From positions 1-56,977 of the IMG/VR virus record IMGVR_UViG_3300020445_001188: a stretch of 56,977 nucleotides of DNA. One strand, given 5' to 3'. A model generated the notes under the pieces. The model saw only the letters and a list, made by a program, of their open reading frames with translations, was not told where the DNA came from and made no database searches. A program made the position numbers and the translations under genes. Origin of the DNA: a virus. Every line of letters starts with the position of its first letter. The first letter of the stretch is position 1. Positions 28,801 through 37,800 of this stretch are shown here, in pieces.

Positions 28801-31800
28801 TGAGAATGGATTGAAGCACGTTACTGACGAGACAGAAGAAACTCTCTTTGCTATGAAGATGGCTAGAGATATGTCAGCACTCGCCATCCAGAACAAGTTA
28901 GGGTTTAATCCCTTCCCTGATGAAGCATCTAATCCTCCACGGAACAATTATGATTTTAATGCCGCAGGAGATGGAGCAGCTGGTAACAAGTTCTATGATG
29001 CTGGTAATGAAATAGAGAAAAATATAAGATTCATTGCTTCTACTGCTGTTGGTCGTGCTGTTTCTCAGTATCCAACATTAGGTTTCGGTGGATATGGTTA
29101 TCAGAGTTGTGTTGATGACGTTGTTGACATCTTAGAAGCAACTGTATTCAACCTTAAGCACGGTGGTAACAACAAACTATGGTATGCAACTGAGTTCTAT
29201 ATTACTGATGCTAATGCTATTCAGCATATTAATTCTCAGTCTACTGAAGTTAAGTACGTCTTTGAACAGGCACGTGACATTGCTATTCAGGTAATGAGAC
29301 AGCAATTGGTAACCACTAACGGTTATACAGAAGGTGATCCAGTATATGATCAGACAATTACTATCGATCAACAGACTGCTTCTGGTCAACATACTCCAAC
29401 AGCAGCAACTTATGATCCTGCAACTGGTCTTTTAGTCTTAACCTTAGCTGCATCACACGGTGTAACTACCAACGATACACTTAGAATTAACACAAATTCA
29501 CTTGTTTTCACTTGTGATCAAGACGATCATCAAACTCAACACTCTTATCCAAGAACATCCGACCCTGCTGCCATCTCATTACTACCAGTTACTAATGTAA
29601 GTGGTAATGATGTCACAGTTAATGTTGGTATAACTCAGAGAGTTAACTTTGATGCTAAGGATTCTACCTATGATCCAGAGACAGGTTTATTAACTCTTGA
29701 TATTGGATCACATAGTCTAAGGACTGGTCAAACACTTAAGATTCTTGAGGGTGAGTTAAATTATCGTTGTGCTCAGGATAATTATAGATCTATTCATAAG
29801 TATCCTCGTTCTACTGATCCAGTAGTCGATAAAGCAATTGATATTGAAGCTATCGGAACTACATTCCATACTGCTACTTGGGCTAACTTTAACCCTGTTA
29901 CTGGATTCCTGAATGTTACAGTTCCTAGTCACGGATTCAAAAATGGTGACAAGATTAGACTTGTTAATGACTCTATGACATTCAGTTGTGATATGGATGA
30001 GCATTATAGCAAGAAGACATATCCAAGACTTTCTGACCCTGCTAGTGGACGTTTCTTACCCATTTCAAGTGTAACTAAGAACACCTTTGAGATGAATATT
30101 GGTAAGACACCACTTAAGACATTTACTCCATCTCAAGCAAACTATGACCCAACTACAGGTGGTTTAGAACTTGTACTTGGTGTGCACGGTTTAACAACTG
30201 GTACTCATATTAAGTTAGCACCTAACTCCTTAACATTTACTTGTAAGGAAGACGATGATGCTACTAACCACACATATCCAAGAATTACAACTGTTAATGC
30301 AACTCCAACTGATGCTTCATATAATCCTGTAAATGGTCACTTAACTGTTACTGTTGCTAACCACGGATTCAATGTTGGTGAGATGGTTCAAGTTGAGAAG
30401 GATGGATTAGTAATGACTTGTTCTATGGATGGACACGCTTCTGAGCACTCTTATCCTAGACAAGATGATCCTGCTAACAACTCTTGGATGAAGATTGAAG
30501 CAGTTTCTACAAATACATTCACCTTTAATGTAGGTATATCTCCTGCTGTAAGTTTCACACCAAAAGATGTGGTTTACACCCCTTCTACTGGTGATATGGT
30601 TCTAACCATTGGTGATCACAGCCTTACTGCTGGAACTGCACTTAAGATTGCTGAAGGTGGCATAACCTTCACTTGTGCACAAGATAGTCATCAAACTCTT
30701 CACCCATATCCAAGAGATACAACCTATACAGTATCTAACATTAATAACGGTGCTTATGATCCTGCTACAGGAATAATCACTATTACAACTGCTGCTAACC
30801 ACGGTCTCCAGGATGGAGATAAGATTAAGTTTGCTGATGGTGCTATTACATTTACTTGTTCTATGGACGGTAATGGTTCTAACCACCCATATCCACGTTC
30901 AACTGACCCTGTATCTGGTAAGTGGTTGGAGATTGATGTAACTGGTAACACAACATTTACTTGTAACGTAGGTAAGACACCTTCTGTTGGTTATGATCCT
31001 TCACTTGTAACTTACGATCCTGCAACAGGATTGATGGTTATGACCATTGGTACTCACGACTTAACCGTTGGTACATCTGTAAGAATAGCTCAAAATTCAC
31101 TGAAATTCAAGTGTGGATTTGACAACTACGCTACAGATCATACATACCCTCGTGCTTCAGGTCAAGGTGGTGCTACTCAAGATGACCCATTCTATGATAC
31201 TGCTTGTAACATCACTGCTGTTACTGATACTACAATTACAGTTCAGGTTCTAAGCACTGTTCCTTCAACTAACACAACTCCACATACTTGGGTTGCTCCT
31301 ACTAAGTTAACCCCAACATCAGCAGCATATAACCCATCAACAGGTGTTATGACTCTTAGTGTTACTAACCACGGTGTTGTTAATGGTGAATATATCAAGA
31401 TTGATGATGGTGCAGTAACCTTTACTTGTGGTCAAGATAGTGATCAAACCAATCACGCTTATCCTCGTGCTTCTGACCCTGTATCTAATAAGTTTGTACC
31501 TATTACATACATCGATGCTAATACCTTTAGTATTCAAGTTCTAGAGAATATACCTTCAACCAATACTACAACTCACAACTTTGTAAGTGCTGTTGCTAAT
31601 AGTATTTCAAGAGCAGTATTTAGAGCTGGTGGTATTTACACACACGCTTATGTTTCCTCTACTGCTGGTTCTCTAACTGCTAAGAAAGACCAAGCATTTG
31701 ATTCTTCAGTCGAAATCAAGTACGAAGGTACTCCTTTGACTGCTGCATCTGGTACTACTTACAGTGGAGCTACTGGTATTATTAATATCACAACATCTGC

Positions 31801-34800
31801 TGCTCACGGATTAGTTGTTGGTGATTATGTCAAGTTAAGAGATGGTGCAGTAACATTTAATTGTGCTGAAGATGGTGGTGCTACTAACCACGCATATCCA
31901 AGAGCAACTGACCCAATTAGTGATAAGTGGATTCAAGTTCAGTCTGTTGGTAGTTCAACTACATTTACTGTTCAAGTATTGGATACTATTCCATCTACTA
32001 ATACAACTAACCACACATTCGTTAGTGGATTGAGTAATGGAATTATTAAGAAGGATGATACAATCACTGTTAATGTTGGTATTTCTTCTAACACAACTGC
32101 TCATATCTTCAAGAGTGCAGAACCTGCTTGTATAACAACTGGTGGTAACTACACTCACCTATTCAAGTCTGCTGTTGTTAACTGCATTACTAAGTCTTCT
32201 GATCCTGTATATGGTAATCCTTTGACTATTACTGGTACAACTGCAACTTCTATAACAGTTAACGTTCTTCCAGTACTTCCATCTACTAATGAAACACAGC
32301 ATACATTTGTATCTGCAACTAACAATTGTGTAACAACAGGTGGTAATTACAGTCACAAGTTTATATCTGCTTCTGATGAAGGTATTGAATTAGAGTCTGG
32401 TTCTGTTACTGTCAATGTTGGTAAATCTCCTGCTATATTCTATAGCGTTGGTGATGCCATTTATGATGGTGAGACTGGTGATATGCAACTGAAAGTTGGT
32501 GCTCATAACTTAATGGAAGGAACAACCATTAAGATTCACGATGAGTCATTGAAGTTCACTTGTGATATGGACAGTCACGCTTCAGAGCACGTGTATCCAC
32601 GTATGACTGATCCTGCTAGAAACACTGCTTTACAGATGAAGGAAGCAGGTTCTACATCTCATACTATTACTGGTGCATCTTATACTCCTACAAGTGGTAT
32701 TTTATCTTGTACTATTGCTAACCACGGATTCAGAGCTGCACGTACAGCATCTCCAACTTTCGCCAAGTTTGATCCAACAACAGGTGATATGGAGATCTAT
32801 AGTGCAAATCATAATATTGTAGTTGGTGATAGCATTAAACTTGCTGAAGGTGCTATTACATTCAGATGTGCAAGAGATCAATACAGTTCTAATCACTCAT
32901 ATCCAAGAACAACTGACCCTGCTTATGATCAATGGTTGATTGTTAGCAAGGCAAATAGAAATAGATTTACTGTTAATGTTGGAACTGGTGAAACTAATGG
33001 TGCTGTATCTGATACATCAGAGCATAGATTCCAGGCATCTAATCCAAATACAATTACTGTTGCACCTGATCTAGTTAAGTTTGATCTTAATTCAATTACA
33101 TTCAATTGTACTAAGGATAGCAACGCTACTAACCACACATATCCAAGAGCAGATGATCCAGAAGCAGGACATTGGATAGAAGTTATTTCTACTCCTGATG
33201 CTAATACATTCACCTGTAATGTTGGTATTTCTGCTGGTGGTAACTTCGCTCACACTTATGTTGGTGCTACTACTGGTGGATTGAAGAAACAGACTGGATG
33301 GGTTACCGTTAACGTTGGTGCTACTCCTACAACTGGACATACAGTTTCTAGTGCTACATTCAACGCAATTACAGGTTCAATGGTACTTGGAATAGGTAAC
33401 CATTACTTTAACAGACACGACAATATTAGAATCGCTCCTAATTCATTATCATTTACTTGTGGATTAGATAGCAACCAGTCAATTCATACGTATCCAAGAG
33501 GTGCGATGATTGAGTCAACTCCTACTGGTGCTGCTTATGATCCTCTAACTGGATTGATGACATTGACTCAGAACAATCACGGATTCTCTAATGGAGACTT
33601 CGTTAAGTTCAAGGAGAATGCATTTACGTTCACTTGTTCAATGGATAACAATGGTTCTAGCCACACATATCCTAGAACAACTGATCCTACTTTCGATCGG
33701 TGGATTCCTGTTGAGAATGTTCAAGCTAATACATTCCAAGTTAATGTTGGAACAACACCATCTGTAGGATTTGAACCATACTCTGTAAGTTACAATCCAA
33801 CTTCAGGTGTTATGGAGATGGAGATTGGTCATCACGAATTTACTGTTGGACAGAGTATTCGTATTGCTGCTAACTCATTAACATTCACTTGTGCTCAGGA
33901 TAGTAACCAGACTAATCATACTTACCCACGTTTAGGAGATCCAACCTATCAGAATGCTGTACCTATTACTGCTGTAACTGATACTAAAATTTCTGTACAA
34001 GTTCTTGCTTCACAACCCTCTACAAATACTACAGTTCACCAGTTTATTCAACAGGTAGGTAAGACACCTACTGCGATTAACTACAATCCTGTCTCAGGTG
34101 TAATGACAGTGACTATAACTGGTCACGGTTATAACGATGGTGATATGGTTAAGTTTGCTGAAGAGTCACTCACATTTACTTGTGATAAGGATAGTCACGC
34201 TACTAACCACACATATCCACGTAAGACAGACCCATTCTGGGATAAGTGGATGCCAATTAGTACCGTAACTGCTGACACATTCAACGTTAAGATACTTGAT
34301 GTTACACCTTCTACTAACATCTCTGCTCACACATTTATAAGTGCTGTTGCTAACTGTGTTACTAGATCTGCTATAAGAGGTGGTGGTATTTACACACACG
34401 CAAATACTGGTATTGCTTCTAATGGAATGATCCATAAGAGGGATCCATTCTATCAGCGTGGTCTTAACATTGATACTATTGGTTATACCTCTCATACAGT
34501 AACTGGTGCTCTATACAACCCCAACACTGGTGTGATGAGACTCACCATACCGAATCACGGGTTTACTACCTCTGTTACTAAGACTGCAACTGGTGCTGTT
34601 TACGATGTAACAAGCAGTATGTTGAAGATAACAAGTGGTGGTCACGGATTTGTTGAAGGTGACAGAGTTAGAATTGCTGATAATTCATTGACATTCACTT
34701 GTGCTCAAGATAGTAATGCTACAAACCATTCTTATCCAAGACCAAGTGATCCTGCATCTCAACGTTTCTTAGTTGTTACTAACGCAAGTACCAATACATT

Positions 34801-37800
34801 TGAAGTTAACGTTGGTAATTTCTTCGGTAGAGGTCCAATTTCTAACCAGACTGCTCATACATTTGTATCTGCAACTACTGGTGGACTTGAACTTTCAAGA
34901 GATAAGATCAAGATGGCTGAAAATTCCATCACATTCACTTGTGCTAAGGATGATAATACAACAAATCATTCATATCCTAGAGCGAATGATCCTTCATATG
35001 ATGAGTATCTACCAATTTCTGACGTAACTACAGATGAATTTGATGTTTATGTAGGACACGCTAACCTTGATAAGACTGTTCATCAGTTCGTATCTGCTAC
35101 AACTAGTGGAGTTACACGTCCAGATGGAACAATTACAGTCAACGTTGGTATTTCTTCTAACACTACAACTCATAACTTCGTAAGTAGTACTACAACTTGG
35201 ACACCAACTGGTGCTGCATACAACCCAACAACGGGTGTTATGACTCTTACTATTAATGGTCATAACTTCCATAACGGTGAGTACATCAAGATTGCTGATA
35301 GTGCATTGGTATTCCGTTGCGATCAAGATGGTCAAGCGTCAGATCACGCATATCCACGTGCTACTGACCCTGCATCTGGAAGAATGCTTAAGATTTCTAA
35401 TGTAACTACTAATACATTTGATGTTAAGATCCTAGATGTAACACCTTCTACCAACACTACAACACACGTATTCCAGTCTGCTGTTGCTAATTCAATCAGC
35501 AAACCTCAAATCATCGGTGGTGGAACCTACGATCATAAGTATGTAAGTTCTACTGGAATGGCAGTACGTAGTGGTGGTCTTTATGCTCATAAATTTGAAG
35601 GTCCTACTAGGACAACTGTAACTAACGCTTCTTACAACCCAACAACAGGTGTTATGCAGTTAACAGTACCTGATCACGGTTGGGAAAATGGTGATGGTAT
35701 TATCCTTGATAGAGAGTCTTTAGTCTTTACTTGTACACAAGACAGTAATAATACTGAGCACCCATATCCAAGAGCAACTGACCCATTTGCTGATAGGGTT
35801 ATGACTATTAGCAATGTTGCTACAGATACATTTGATGTACAGGTATTAAACTCTGCTCCATCAACTAACACCACAACTCACACATTTGTAAGTGCTACTA
35901 CTAAAGGAATAAGAAGAGCAGCAGTACATACTGGTGGTGCTTATGCTCACACATTTATATCTGCTGGATCTAACTCTATAACCACTTACACAGGTAGTGG
36001 TGCTGCACGTTGTTCTAACCAAGCATCTTCTATCACTACATTGATGGGTATTCCTATCAATCTATTTGGTTCTGGTGCAGGTAACCCTGATGCATACATT
36101 GCTGGTATTGCAAGAACTCTACCAGGCGAATGGCCGTTAACGGGTGAACGTGCTGCAATTCGTGATACAACAATAACTTATGATATGGCTGGTAGTGGTC
36201 AGTGTAATGCAACAGCATCTTCTGTTACTCAATTATTTGATTATCCAATTAACGTTATTAAGACTGCGGCTGCAGGAAGTGGTAATTACTTTACCAACCA
36301 ATCTGTCACTAGGAACGCTCCAGCAACAAATAATGCATTGCAGTCTGGTGGTGGTATTTGTTACAACGTGACATCTGCTGCTCGTGTTCTAGGTGAATTG
36401 ATTGAGTCTACATTAGGTCGTGCTCCTGAGATGTATCGTCAGGCAGCGAGACTTCTGATGTTTAATGATCAGTATGTTGATCGTGAAGCATATTTCAAAA
36501 CAAAGTCAAATTATACAGGATATACAGGTGATGAGTCCTTCGGTGCAGATATCCGTAAGGCATTCATATATGATTTAATTACTGATGGTAACATCAAGAC
36601 TCTTGAATTAGTTAATAGCTGGTTTGATTCCGAGGGTAACTTCGTAGCGTTCCAGAATATATTCAGAACATATATCATCTTCCACGCTGAAGCTGCTAAA
36701 GAGTTTATTGTTAATACAATCGAACAGGATTGTGTTAATCCTGGTGCTTATAACCAAGAGGTGCCATATGAGAATATAGAATATCGTCCTACAGCAACTG
36801 CTGTACATAAGATTAATCAACTATATCATTTAATTGATATTGCATTAAATCGTTCTACTCTACCCACATTATTCCTTAAGCATAGTATAGACGTTGGTAC
36901 AGATGTTAATCCTGATGGTTCTATTGATGCACCATTAGGACATATATTCGAACCATACGATCGTGTTACTTACACAGTTCTAGGTGCTGCTATTAATGAA
37001 TTAGATAGGACAATTTATTATATCCACCCTGATACTACTGAAAATCTAATATGGATTTCAGAGTATATTGATGGAGACAAGATTGAATCACTAACTCCAG
37101 GTACTCAAGGGCAAGTTCATAGTTTCTCTGTAAATGATGAGACAGGTATTGTACGTACAACATCAACATTTGGTGAGCGTAATGTACCGACACCTATTGC
37201 TGGTGGTATACAACCTGCTGATATATTCTTTGGTGCTACCTCTGGAGCATATGCTGAAGTAATCAGAGTTCAGGATAACCACGCTGAAGTTCTTTATAAT
37301 ACAACATACTTACCAATAACTGTTACTAGTGATCCAGAGGTCTTTGTACAAGGTGAGGAAGTTGTTAAGACTGGTGCTACCGCTAACAAGGGAACCATTC
37401 TCGCAACAGATAATGCAACTTATATGAAGGTTATTATCACAGGTGGTACTTTATCTCCTGCTGATCTTATCGAAGGCACTACATCTGGTGCTACTGCAAC
37501 TGTTGGTGCTTCTACGCACAAACTAATGTTGGTTAACTTTAGAATGGGTGAGTTCATTGCTACTGATATCTTGTTCTCCAAGGAAGATTCTGGTAGAGCA
37601 AATGCACTTATCGTACGAAATAATGATGGTGCTCTACTTGATAACCAGTCAGGTCGTGTAACATTTGATATTGAGACTGTTACTGGTAACTTCAATGCTA
37701 ATGACGTTATCTACGGTTCTGTCACAGATCAGATTATTGAGGTTGAAGCATTCAACGTCCTACCTGGATTTGGTGAATACTTACACTCAACAGAGATCAC

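Noticed and set aside
30602-30886. Minus-strand frames of 60-120 codons throughout the giant gene
   Set aside because: They follow the periodic repeat sequence on the opposite strand, have low-complexity Ser/Ile/Val/Thr composition, no ribosome binding sites, and lie wholly inside strongly coding plus-strand genes.
29390-35990. CRISPR array
   Set aside because: The repetition is at codon level inside one reading frame, with diverged units of variable length and no constant repeat-spacer structure.
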